Part shown: positions 1-6,245 of the stretch, one piece after another
Layout of the letters: each line of letters begins with the position of its first letter
Numbering within the stretch: the stretch's first letter is position 1
Assembly (NCBI GenBank): GCA_002358555.1
Contig: DEPC01000168.1
Coordinates: forward strand, 1 to 14,244
Direction of reading: 5' to 3'
Length of the DNA: 14,244 nt
Source of the DNA: Hungatella sp. UBA3402
GTDB taxonomy: Bacteria > Bacillota > Clostridia > Lachnospirales > Lachnospiraceae
Position numbers and translations under genes: made by a program
The notes under the pieces: generated by a model
Databases searched by the model: none
What the model was told of the DNA's origin: nothing
The model's input: only the letters and a program-made list of their open reading frames with translations

Positions 1-939
1 TTAGATTATATGGAGACCTATTCTCCGAATGCTTGGATGCTCAATTACTCTAATCCAGCGGCGATTGTTGCTGAAGCTACGAGAAGACTAAGACCTAATT
101 CAAAGATTTTAAATATCTGTGATATGCCGATTGGATTGGAAGATAAGATGGCTTCCATATGCGGTCTAAGCTCCAGGAAAGAGATGGTGGTTTCTTACTA
201 TGGATTAAATCATTTTGGATGGTGGACCAAGATTTATGATAAAGATGGCAATGACTTGATGCCAAAAATCCGTGAACATATAAAGGAGTATGGGTTTGCA
301 GACAGCCAGCCTAAAGCTAAGAAAGAAGAAGATAGCTGGATGGATACATACAAAAAGGCAAAGGATGTATTTGCGTTAGACCCAGAGACGATTCCTAATA
401 CCTATCTAAAATATTATTTGTATCCTGATTATGTGGTAGCTCATTCCAATCCTCAGTATACCCGTGCCAATGAAGTTATGGATGGGCGGGAAAAACAAGT
501 ATTTGGTGCATGTAAGGCTATCATTGAAAAGGGGACGAGCAAGGGATGTGATTTCCATTCTGATGTACATGCCACTTATATTGTCGATTTAGCTTGTGCG
601 ATTGCTAAAAACACTGGAGAGCGCTTTCTGCTGATTGTTCCGAATGAAGGAGCGATTGAAAATTTTGACCGGACAGCTATGGTGGAGATTCCCTGTATTG
701 TAGGAAAGAATGGCTATGAAAGGGTTTGTCAAGGCGAGATTCCTCAGTTTCAGAAGGGCCTGATGGAGCAGCAGGTAAGTGTGGAGAAGCTGACTGTGGA
801 AGCTTGGATAGAAGGAAGCTACCAAAAGTTGTGGCAGGCAATTACCTTATCTAAGATTGTCCCAAGTGCAGAGGTAGCTAAGAAGATTTTGGATGAATTG
901 ATGGAGGCAAATAGGGAATATTGGCCCCAATTAAAGTAA
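1..939 (+). CDS. malH: 6-phospho-alpha-glucosidase, glycoside hydrolase family 4 (5'-truncated by window edge)
   Basis: This is the C-terminal part of a GH4 enzyme that hydrolyses phosphorylated alpha-glucosides such as maltose 6-phosphate in the cytoplasm, using NAD+ and a divalent metal. The reading frame is open from base 1, so the start and the NAD-binding Rossmann segment lie outside. Visible family hallmarks are the SNPA motif, NICDMP with the metal-ligand cysteine, GLNHFGWW with the catalytic-site histidine, DVHATYIVDLACAI, and the PCIVG and QFQKGLMEQQVSVEKL blocks near the C-terminus. From memory, these match the MalA/GlvA/MalH branch closely, including the CDMP motif typical of the alpha-glucosidase side of GH4, rather than 6-phospho-beta-glucosidases (CelF/LicH). 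The substrate is normally imported by a PTS transporter, presumably encoded upstream. A Nudix gene follows after 15 bases and may be co-transcribed. The family is secure; the exact sugar is inferred. Confidence 0.93.
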   Translation, partial: LDYMETYSPNAWMLNYSNPAAIVAEATRRLRPNSKILNICDMPIGLEDKMASICGLSSRKEMVVSYYGLNHFGWWTKIYDKDGNDLMPKIREHIKEYGFADSQPKAKKEEDSWMDTYKKAKDVFALDPETIPNTYLKYYLYPDYVVAHSNPQYTRANEVMDGREKQVFGACKAIIEKGTSKGCDFHSDVHATYIVDLACAIAKNTGERFLLIVPNEGAIENFDRTAMVEIPCIVGKNGYERVCQGEIPQFQKGLMEQQVSVEKLTVEAWIEGSYQKLWQAITLSKIVPSAEVAKKILDELMEANREYWPQLK

Positions 940-954
940 GGATGAAAAAACACA

Positions 955-1473
955 ATGGAAAATAGTGGAAAACAAAGCCACACTTTATGCAGAATAACCA
1001 CCCTATGCTATTTAGAACAGAATGAAAGTTATCTAATGCTCCACCGCATTTCTAAAGATAATGACGAAAATAAAGATAAATGGATTGGAGTGGGAGGTCA
1101 TATAGAAGAGGGAGAAAGTCCTGAAGAATGTTTGCTCCGAGAGGTTTTGGAGGAAACAGGATTAACCCTGACTTCTTACCACTTTCGAGGGCTAGTAACT
1201 TTTGTGTCTGATGAGTGGGGAAGCGAATATATGTGCCTGTACACAGCAGATAGTTGGACAGGCGATTTAACATCATGTAGGGAAGGAATTTTGGAGTGGA
1301 TAAAGAAAGAGCATATCTGCAATCTAAATATCTGGGCAGGTGATAAGATTTTTTTAAACCTTCTTCAGGAAGACAGAGAATTTTTTTCTTTAAAGCTTCG
1401 CTATGAGGGCGAATTTTTAAGAGAAGCTGTACTGGATGGCAAGCCTTTAAAGGAATTTACTTGTAAGAGTTAA
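955..1473 (+). CDS. Nudix hydrolase (MutT/8-oxo-dGTP diphosphatase-like)
   Basis: A 172-residue Nudix protein expected to cleave a nucleoside diphosphate linked to another group, releasing nucleotide monophosphate or phosphate with Mg2+. A complete Nudix box (G x5 E x7 R-E-x-x-E-E-x-G-x) runs from G48 to L70: G48, E54, R62-E63, E66-E67 and G69 are all present. The N-terminal strand (TLCYLEQNESYLMLHR) and the WIGVGGH lead-in resemble MutT/YtkD/MTH1-type 8-oxo-dGTP diphosphatases, but the Nudix fold does not reveal substrate and the name is tentative. The start is the ATG at 955, with AAGGA (938-942) overlapping the stop of the GH4 gene and a rather long spacer of 12 bases. The ATG at 942 is in another frame and stops after seven codons. 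The C-terminal third (EFFSLKLRYEGEFL) also resembles family members. No terminator is evident behind it. Confidence 0.9.
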   Translation: MENSGKQSHTLCRITTLCYLEQNESYLMLHRISKDNDENKDKWIGVGGHIEEGESPEECLLREVLEETGLTLTSYHFRGLVTFVSDEWGSEYMCLYTADSWTGDLTSCREGILEWIKKEHICNLNIWAGDKIFLNLLQEDREFFSLKLRYEGEFLREAVLDGKPLKEFTCKS

Positions 1474-1530
1474 GAATCCATTTATGATATTGTATGGAGA
1501 GGTAAAAATCAATTAAGTCTTAGGGAAGGC

Positions 1531-1559
1531 TTTACACCTTATACAGAATCTGCTATGAT
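1531..1559 (+). promoter_or_regulatory. Sigma-A-type promoter for pyrE
   Basis: TTTACA (1531-1536) and TATGAT (1554-1559) are separated by 17 bases, and the TGC directly before the -10 makes it an extended -10 (TGnTATGAT). Transcription would start near 1566, giving a leader of about 138 bases before pyrE. Confidence 0.72.
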
Positions 1560-1635
1560 AAAAATGTAATATTAGGTAAAAATGGATTCAATCAAAATTA
1601 AGTATAGATAATATGTGCAACCATCCGCAATTTAT

Positions 1636-1668
1636 CCCGCCATGTATGTTAGATGTGTGGGTTTTCTT
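1636..1668 (+). terminator. Terminator-like hairpin (possible attenuator) in the pyrE leader
   Basis: CCCGCCAT (1636-1643) pairs with ATGTGTGGG (1653-1661) as an 8-pair stem with one bulged base and one G-U pair. The loop is 9 bases and the stem is followed by TTTTCTT (1662-1668). It lies downstream of the predicted pyrE start site and 36 bases before the start codon, so it could act as a transcription attenuator. AACCAT (1619-1624) and ATGGTT (1676-1681) could form an outer stem around it. I do not find a PyrR binding-loop consensus, so the controlling signal is unknown. The stem is moderate and the T-run is short. Confidence 0.4.
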
Positions 1669-1703
1669 GCTGAATATGGTTAAAATTAAGGAGGAACAGC
1701 AGC

Positions 1704-2378
1704 GTGGAAGATTACAAGAAAGAATTTATTGAGTTTATGGTAGAAAGCAAGGTACTAAAATTCGGCGAATTTACATTAAAAAGCGGACGGAAATCCCCAT
1801 TCTTTATGAATGCAGGGGCTTATGTTACAGGAAGCCAGCTTCGCAGATTAGGACAATACTATGCAAAGGCTATCCATGACTGCTATGGAACTGATTTTGA
1901 TGTGTTGTTTGGACCAGCTTACAAGGGGATTCCTTTAAGTGTAGCTACAACCATCGCTTTTAGTGAACTTTATGACAAGGATATCAAATACTGTTCCAAC
2001 CGCAAAGAAGAAAAAGACCACGGAGATGCAGGCATTTTGCTGGGAAGTCCGATAAAAGATGGAGATAGAGTTGTTATTATTGAAGATGTAACTACATCTG
2101 GCAAGTCCATTGAGGAGACGTTGCCAATTATCAAAGCACAAGGAAATGTGGAAGTTGTAGGTCTTATGGTATCTTTAAACCGAATGGAGCGCGGTAAAAG
2201 TGAAAAGAGCGCATTAAAAGAAATTCAGGAGCTTTATGGATTTAAGGCAAATGCGATTGTGTCTATGCAAGAGGTGGTAGAACATCTTTATAATAAAGAA
2301 TGTTTGGGACAGATTGTTATTGATGATAATATGAAAGCGGCTATTGATGCTTATTATGAGCAATATGGGGGAAAATAG
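1704..2378 (+). CDS. pyrE: Orotate phosphoribosyltransferase
   Basis: PyrE transfers the phosphoribosyl group of PRPP to orotate, giving orotidine 5'-monophosphate, the fifth step of de novo UMP synthesis, in the cytoplasm. The 224 residues match the length of the enterobacterial-type enzyme (about 213). Visible motifs are the N-terminal LKSGRKSPFFMNAG segment, GPAYKGIPL, the flexible loop RKEEKDHGDAG carrying catalytic Lys and His, and the PRPP-binding VVIIEDVTTSGKS at residues 123-135. The start is GTG at 1704, chosen because AAGGAGGAA (1688-1696) lies seven bases upstream and the protein then begins at the usual N-terminus. It has its own extended -10 promoter and a leader with a terminator-like hairpin. 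A 49-codon membrane-protein gene follows after 33 bases with its own strong ribosome binding site, and both appear to end at a shared terminator. No other de novo pyr genes are in the window. Confidence 0.96.
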   Translation: MEDYKKEFIEFMVESKVLKFGEFTLKSGRKSPFFMNAGAYVTGSQLRRLGQYYAKAIHDCYGTDFDVLFGPAYKGIPLSVATTIAFSELYDKDIKYCSNRKEEKDHGDAGILLGSPIKDGDRVVIIEDVTTSGKSIEETLPIIKAQGNVEVVGLMVSLNRMERGKSEKSALKEIQELYGFKANAIVSMQEVVEHLYNKECLGQIVIDDNMKAAIDAYYEQYGGK

Positions 2379-2411
2379 ATAAAAAGTCTGCAATAAAAGG
2401 AGGGTAAACCA

Positions 2412-2561
2412 ATGGAAAGAGTCTATAAAACTATGAGAAATACTGGAGCTGCGAATATTGCAGTTGGGGTTGTTTTGATTAGTGTGGGATTAATTGCTGG
2501 AACGGTATCTATTGTGACAGGTGCTATTTTGCTAAAGAGAAAATCTGAAATTACTTTTTAA
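2412..2561 (+). CDS. Small single-span membrane protein, 49 residues
   Basis: The ATG at 2412 is preceded by AAAAGGAGGG (2395-2404), a very strong ribosome binding site, and the frame runs 49 codons to TAA at 2559-2561. The protein has a short N-terminal segment with basic residues (MERVYKTMRN), a Gly/Val/Ile-rich hydrophobic stretch of about 24 residues (roughly 16-41), and a charged tail KRKSEITF. This suggests a small inner-membrane protein with one helix or a tight hairpin. The GVxLISVGLIAGxVSIVTGAxLL pattern has regularly spaced glycines, typical of helix packing. It sits between pyrE and a good terminator, so it is probably co-transcribed with pyrE. I have the impression that similar small proteins occur in other Lachnospiraceae, but I know of no assigned function. 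It is probably missed by many annotation pipelines because of its size. Confidence 0.75.
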   Translation: MERVYKTMRNTGAANIAVGVVLISVGLIAGTVSIVTGAILLKRKSEITF

Positions 2562-2567
2562 AGGGCT

Positions 2568-2604
2568 GGCAGTATTCTGTAGAGGGGAATACTGCCCTTT
2601 TCGT
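2568..2604 (+). terminator. Rho-independent terminator after pyrE and the small membrane protein gene
   Basis: GGCAGTATTC (2568-2577) and GAATACTGCC (2587-2596) form a perfect 10-bp stem with a 9-base loop. An AAGGG before it and CCTTTTCG after it extend it weakly and give a short T-run. It begins seven bases after the stop codon of the small gene. Confidence 0.8.
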
Positions 2605-2667
2605 GTACTTCCATATATGTTGAGACAGATATCTCTTGTATGGAGTATTTTGTGTATTAAAACTTGC

Positions 2668-2696
2668 TTGTGCCTAACATAATAAGAGAGGCACAA
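2668..2696. repeat. Perfect 7-bp inverted repeat upstream of the VanZ-like gene
   Basis: TTGTGCC (2668-2674) and GGCACAA (2690-2696) are separated by 15 AT-rich bases that contain a CATAAT (2678-2683) resembling a -10 box. No T-run follows, so it is not a terminator. It could be a regulator binding site around the promoter of the downstream operon. I could not find a convincing -35 for this CATAAT, so both promoter and operator remain tentative. Confidence 0.3.
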
Positions 2697-2754
2697 CTAT
2701 GCAAAAATAGAATAGAGACAACAACACAGGTTCAGCAGGACCATAGGAGTGTAT

Positions 2755-3255
2755 ATGATTCGGAATACTACAAGAAATCAGAAATTCGGCTGGGTACTGT
2801 TTGTGTTGTACCTGGTCGCTTTGACATATTTAATGTTTTTTGCCGAATCTCTAGGCAGAGGCGGCAATCCCCAGGCAGAATATGCCTATAATCTGGAATT
2901 ATTTAAAGAAATTAAACGCTTTTACATGTATCGGGAGCAGCTTGGGTGGAAAGCAGTAGCTTTGAACCTTGGTGGCAATGTAGTAGGTTTTATGCCTTTT
3001 GGATTTTTTCTCCCCATTGTAAGCAGAAGGGGAAGACATTGGTATAATACATGTTTACTTGGATTTTTCTTAAGCTTCTGCATTGAGATTACTCAGTTGG
3101 TATTTAAAGTGGGAAGTTTTGATGTAGATGACTTATTATTAAATACAATCGGCGGAATTCTAGGATTTTTGAGTTATAAAATCGTACAGGAGGTCCGAAT
3201 AAGGAGGAAACGGCGTGCCAGGAAGAGCAAGGCAGAGAGGTACGGCAAAGAATAA
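2755..3255 (+). CDS. VanZ-like family membrane protein
   Basis: A 166-residue integral membrane protein with the VanZ-like signature: an N-terminal helix (about 12-30) ending in LTYLMFF, the NLGGNVVGFMPFGFFLP block around the second helix, and IEITQLV...GSFDVDDLLLNTIGGILGF spanning the last two helices. The C-terminus is strongly basic (RIRRKRRARKSKAERYGKE). VanZ of the vanA cluster gives low-level teicoplanin resistance by an unclear route, but most homologues, including chromosomal ones like this, have no known role, and resistance should not be inferred. The ATG at 2755 is preferred because AGGAG (2745-2749) lies five bases upstream. An in-frame GTG at 2749 would add two residues and overlaps that site. 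The 3' end overlaps the next gene by 41 bases, so translation of the two may be coupled. Confidence 0.88.
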   Translation: MIRNTTRNQKFGWVLFVLYLVALTYLMFFAESLGRGGNPQAEYAYNLELFKEIKRFYMYREQLGWKAVALNLGGNVVGFMPFGFFLPIVSRRGRHWYNTCLLGFFLSFCIEITQLVFKVGSFDVDDLLLNTIGGILGFLSYKIVQEVRIRRKRRARKSKAERYGKE

Positions 3256-3955
3256 GAGTAATCGCAGAGAGAAAGAGCGAAAGAAGGAAGCGAAAGCTAG
3301 AGACAGAGTTCATCCGGTGAGGACTAGCAATTATCAAGGCCCAAGAGCAGAACAGAACAGTTACAGAGAATCAAGTTCCAGTTATAGAGAACCAAGTTCT
3401 AGTTATAGAGAATCAAGCTCCAGTTATAGAGAACCAAGTTCCAGTTACAAAGAATCAAGCTCTAATTATAGAGAACGAGATTTAAGGAACAGAGAGTTGG
3501 GAGCAGAGCAGGTAGCAAGTCTTTTACAACAGTATCTGGAGCCAAATATAGAACGAGAAAAGGAACTTCAAGAGCGAAAAAAAGAAATCATGGAATCCAA
3601 GGCAAGAAGGGAACTTAACCGCAGGGCAGTGAAAGAGACAGCGACAACCAGGGTTTCTTATGTAAGAAAACCATTTGCTAGGCGCAGCAGAATATCATTT
3701 ATTCTAACTGCTGCTGCTTTGTCCTTGGGAGGTATAGGAATCTATCAGGGAGTGATGACACAGGGAAATGCTTCTCTCACCTATGGAGCGATGGGGTTAT
3801 GTAGTATTTTTTTGTCAGCCATTGCTATTTTATATGGAGGTTTCTCTTTTTTGGAGCAGGATAAAAATTATATCTTAGCTAAGTTTGGTATTGGAATCAG
3901 TGTTATGATGTTAGTTGGCTGGGCAGTTGTAATTATTATTGGACTAGGAGATTAA
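3215..3955 (+). CDS. Membrane protein with SYRE-type heptad tandem repeat and three C-terminal helices (possibly DUF6142)
   Basis: A 246-residue protein of unknown function. Residues 1-48 are very basic (PGRARQRGTAKNKSNRREKERKKE). Residues 49-90 hold five near-identical seven-residue units (SYRESSS/SYREPSS) plus a degenerate sixth. Residues 95-140 are charged and helix-prone. Residues 159-246 carry three predicted membrane helices (about 161-178, 190-210, 222-243). The soluble basic, repeat-bearing N-terminal region is probably cytoplasmic and unstructured. The C-terminal three-helix block resembles a clostridial domain of unknown function that I recall as DUF6142, but this is from memory. 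The start is GTG at 3215 with AAGGAGG (3201-3207) eight bases upstream, inside the VanZ-like gene. The M29 aminopeptidase gene starts one base after its stop, so the three genes form one tight operon. A scaffold or envelope role is possible but not shown. Confidence 0.82.
   Translation: MPGRARQRGTAKNKSNRREKERKKEAKARDRVHPVRTSNYQGPRAEQNSYRESSSSYREPSSSYRESSSSYREPSSSYKESSSNYRERDLRNRELGAEQVASLLQQYLEPNIEREKELQERKKEIMESKARRELNRRAVKETATTRVSYVRKPFARRSRISFILTAAALSLGGIGIYQGVMTQGNASLTYGAMGLCSIFLSAIAILYGGFSFLEQDKNYILAKFGIGISVMMLVGWAVVIIIGLGD
3359..3484 (+). repeat. In-frame 21-bp tandem repeat (five units plus one degenerate)
   Basis: Units start at 3359, 3380, 3401, 3422 and 3443, with a degenerate copy at 3464. 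Each encodes Ser-Tyr-Arg/Lys-Glu-Ser/Pro-Ser-Ser. The fifth residue alternates Ser, Pro, Ser, Pro, Ser, so a 42-bp higher-order period is visible. Copies differ mostly at third codon positions (AGT/AGC, TAC/TAT). The tract is in a coding region and could vary in copy number by slippage without breaking the frame. Confidence 0.92.
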
Positions 3956-3956
3956 A

Positions 3957-6038
3957 ATGATGGAATACAAAAAATTATTTGAAAAGGAAAATGAATCTGT
4001 GAAGGAAAGATATGAGCTTGCTATAGAGAGGATTTCTGCTATAGAGAAAGAAAAGACCATACCAGAGCCATTTCTTCAATATTTTAGAAGTGTAGCAGGA
4101 TTTATTCTTACTATAGGAAAATTATATGAAATGGTGGAAAAAGGGACATATCGTTGTCAAGAGATAAATAAACTTGAGCAGTGGAATCAACAATTATATG
4201 AAGATATTCTGCCAAGAAACTATGATACAAGCTTTGCAGATCCAGCTTATTCTGTAAAAATATTAGGAGAAGAATTAGGCAACATTCTTTCCTATCTGTA
4301 TGTAGAAATACGGGGAGAAATTGCCTTTGCCATGGAAAGTCGATTAACGGAAATTACTATTTTAGATGAGCTGTTTATTGAAATCTATAACCTCTTTGAG
4401 GGAGAGATTCCAAATGCCCAGAGCGTGAAGGAAGCTATTTACTGGTTTAACAGTGATTATACGGATTTAACGGTGGCATATCGAATCCGAGAGCTTGTAG
4501 ACCCAGAGCTTTCTTTTGGAAAAGATATTGTTATGGACAGCAATCTAAAAGATTTGCGTTATCTGTATTATTATGGAGAGTATGTATCAGAAGAGGAAAA
4601 AAGAATTGCTGAATTCTTAAATGGTCTGCCTCAGGAAACTATTGACCTTATGGCTCATACTTATACAGAAGGATATCGTAAAGGATTTAAGGTTATGGGG
4701 CGAGATTTGTCTAAAAAGAAGACAGTGGCAGTGCTTTACGAGTTGGGATTTGAGCGTATGGTGCGAAAGGCAGTAGAATATTTTAGAGAAATGGATTTAG
4801 AGCCGATTATTTATCGGACTGCTGTGTGGTCAGTAAATAAAAATCCTAACCGGAAACGAGGCTTTCATGGAACTTCCCCGAACAGACAGTATTCTTATGA
4901 CCATCGGTATGATTGTTCCCTTTATTTTAAAAAGGGGTTTACAGATAGAAAACTGGCAGTGCTAAAGGGAGTTTATGAGACATGGAAAAAACAGGCTGGA
5001 CAGTACGCTGGACCAGCATTGATTGAGACATTTGGAGAAGATGGATATGCACCTGTAAATAAAAAAGAATCATTACTCTTAAATGAGAAGCAAGAAAAAC
5101 TGCTGTTGTCCCATACAAATGAAGCTTCTCAGACAGCAGACCAGTATATTCCAGGAGGAGAGACAAGTTTTACAATCATTGCATTTCCAAAGCCTTCTAT
5201 TGGAGAACATTTTGAGGAAATTTTTGAAGAAACTATCAAAATCAATACATTAGACTATGAGAGATATAAAGAAGTTCAGCAAGCTATCATTGATAAATTG
5301 GATTTAGCAGATTATGTAGTGATTACAGGAAAAGGAAAAAATAAAACCAATTTAAAAGTAAAGCTTCATGAGTTAAAACAGCCTGAGAAAGAGACAAATT
5401 TTGAGAATTGTGTGGCCGATATAAATATTCCTTTGGGAGAAGTATTCACCTCTCCTATGCTTTCTGGGACAGAAGGGATTCTGGAAGTCAGCACTGTGTA
5501 CATCGGGGATATTCGGTTTACAGATTTAAAGATGGAATTCAAAGAAGGAAAGGTAATTTCTTATTCTTGCAGCAATTTTGAAGATGAAAAGCAAGGGAAG
5601 GCATTGGTCAAACAGGTAATTTTAAAAAACCATGAGAGTTTACCCATGGGAGAATTTGCCATAGGAACCAATACGACAGCTTATACTATGGCTAAAAAAT
5701 TTGGGATTGAGGACAAATTGCCGATTTTAATTATGGAAAAGACAGGGCCTCATTTTGCAGTGGGAGATACCTGTTATAGCAGGTCAGAAGATGTCGCTGT
5801 TTATAATCCAGACGACAAAGAAATTATTGCCAGAGATAATGAGATTTCAATATTAAGAAAGACGGATATAGGAAATGCCTATTTTAATTGCCATACAGAT
5901 ATTACGATTCCCTATGGAGAACTTGGGGAAATTTACGGAGTAAGTTTATCAGGGGAAAAATTGCCAATTATTGCAGATGGAAGGTTTGTAGCAGAAGGAA
6001 CTAAGATGTTAAACGAGGCTTTAAGCCAGGGGGATTAA
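3957..6038 (+). CDS. M29-family aminopeptidase with long N-terminal extension
   Basis: A 693-residue metallo-aminopeptidase of the AmpS/AmpT (thermophilic aminopeptidase, M29) family, expected to release N-terminal residues from peptides in the cytoplasm with two metal ions. The C-terminal catalytic part shows the expected ligands in order: E495 in IPLGEVFTSP, E566 in MGEFAIGTN, H599 in TGPHFAVGDTCY, and H646/D648 in CHTDI. The tyrosine that follows the first histidine is Y607, one residue further along than in the family members I remember. Residues from about 256 (TVAVLYELGFERMVRKA) resemble the alpha/beta N-domain of M29 enzymes, which are usually near 410 residues long. The first 250 residues here are an extra, mostly helical region, so the protein is much longer than classical members. 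The ATG at 3957 follows AGGAG (3946-3950); ATG at 3960 is equally possible. The gene begins one base after the repeat-containing membrane protein, so it is co-transcribed. Confidence 0.9.
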   Translation: MMEYKKLFEKENESVKERYELAIERISAIEKEKTIPEPFLQYFRSVAGFILTIGKLYEMVEKGTYRCQEINKLEQWNQQLYEDILPRNYDTSFADPAYSVKILGEELGNILSYLYVEIRGEIAFAMESRLTEITILDELFIEIYNLFEGEIPNAQSVKEAIYWFNSDYTDLTVAYRIRELVDPELSFGKDIVMDSNLKDLRYLYYYGEYVSEEEKRIAEFLNGLPQETIDLMAHTYTEGYRKGFKVMGRDLSKKKTVAVLYELGFERMVRKAVEYFREMDLEPIIYRTAVWSVNKNPNRKRGFHGTSPNRQYSYDHRYDCSLYFKKGFTDRKLAVLKGVYETWKKQAGQYAGPALIETFGEDGYAPVNKKESLLLNEKQEKLLLSHTNEASQTADQYIPGGETSFTIIAFPKPSIGEHFEEIFEETIKINTLDYERYKEVQQAIIDKLDLADYVVITGKGKNKTNLKVKLHELKQPEKETNFENCVADINIPLGEVFTSPMLSGTEGILEVSTVYIGDIRFTDLKMEFKEGKVISYSCSNFEDEKQGKALVKQVILKNHESLPMGEFAIGTNTTAYTMAKKFGIEDKLPILIMEKTGPHFAVGDTCYSRSEDVAVYNPDDKEIIARDNEISILRKTDIGNAYFNCHTDITIPYGELGEIYGVSLSGEKLPIIADGRFVAEGTKMLNEALSQGD

Positions 6039-6039
6039 C

Positions 6040-6068
6040 TTGTATTTTTTGTCGCAATATTGTACAAT
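6040..6068 (+). promoter_or_regulatory. Sigma-A-type promoter for the phosphoesterase/RpiR-like pair
   Basis: TTGTAT (6040-6045) and TACAAT (6063-6068) are 17 bases apart, directly behind the aminopeptidase stop codon. Transcription would begin near 6075, leaving a leader of about 170 bases, almost all of which lies inside the long inverted repeat 6082-6201. Confidence 0.6.
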
Positions 6069-6081
6069 ATGAGATAGAATC

Positions 6082-6201
6082 TAACTGTTTTGATATCCTA
6101 ATTACTACCATAAATAAGGGCAGCAGTTTCAAGGGAACTATGCGACAGATTCTTCTAAATTTTATTTGTTTTCTATAGTATTGGGATATCAGAAACTGTT
6201 A
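6082..6201 (+). repeat. Long imperfect inverted repeat filling a 5' leader
   Basis: The left arm TAACTGTTTTGATATCC (6082-6098) pairs with the right arm GGATATCAGAAACTGTTA (6184-6201) with one bulged G and one T-T mismatch. AAT (6100-6102) and ATT (6180-6182) extend the stem inward after one T-G pair. Inside, GCAGTTTC (6123-6130) and GGAAC...TGC (6134-6143) can form a smaller hairpin. There is no T-run after the right arm, and the ribosome binding site of the next gene (about 6230) is outside the stem. The whole could be a structured regulatory leader, a small non-coding RNA or a remnant of a miniature inverted-repeat element. I do not recognise it as a known riboswitch. Confidence 0.6.
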
Positions 6202-6245
6202 CCATAGAGAAAATCAGAACATGGGAGGAAGGAGGAGAAGGTGTT

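Noticed and set aside
2664..2891. A 75-codon plus-strand frame overlapping the start of the VanZ-like gene
   Set aside because: The VanZ-like frame has family motifs and a better ribosome binding site; the overlapping frame shows no recognisable domain.
2755..3255. A glycopeptide resistance gene (vanZ)
   Set aside because: Only the broad VanZ-like family is supported; no vanH, vanA or vanX and no vanR/vanS partners are present, and such family members are common in chromosomes.
3359..3484. Regular repeats as a CRISPR array
   Set aside because: The units are directly adjacent without spacers and are in frame within a protein; no cas genes are nearby.
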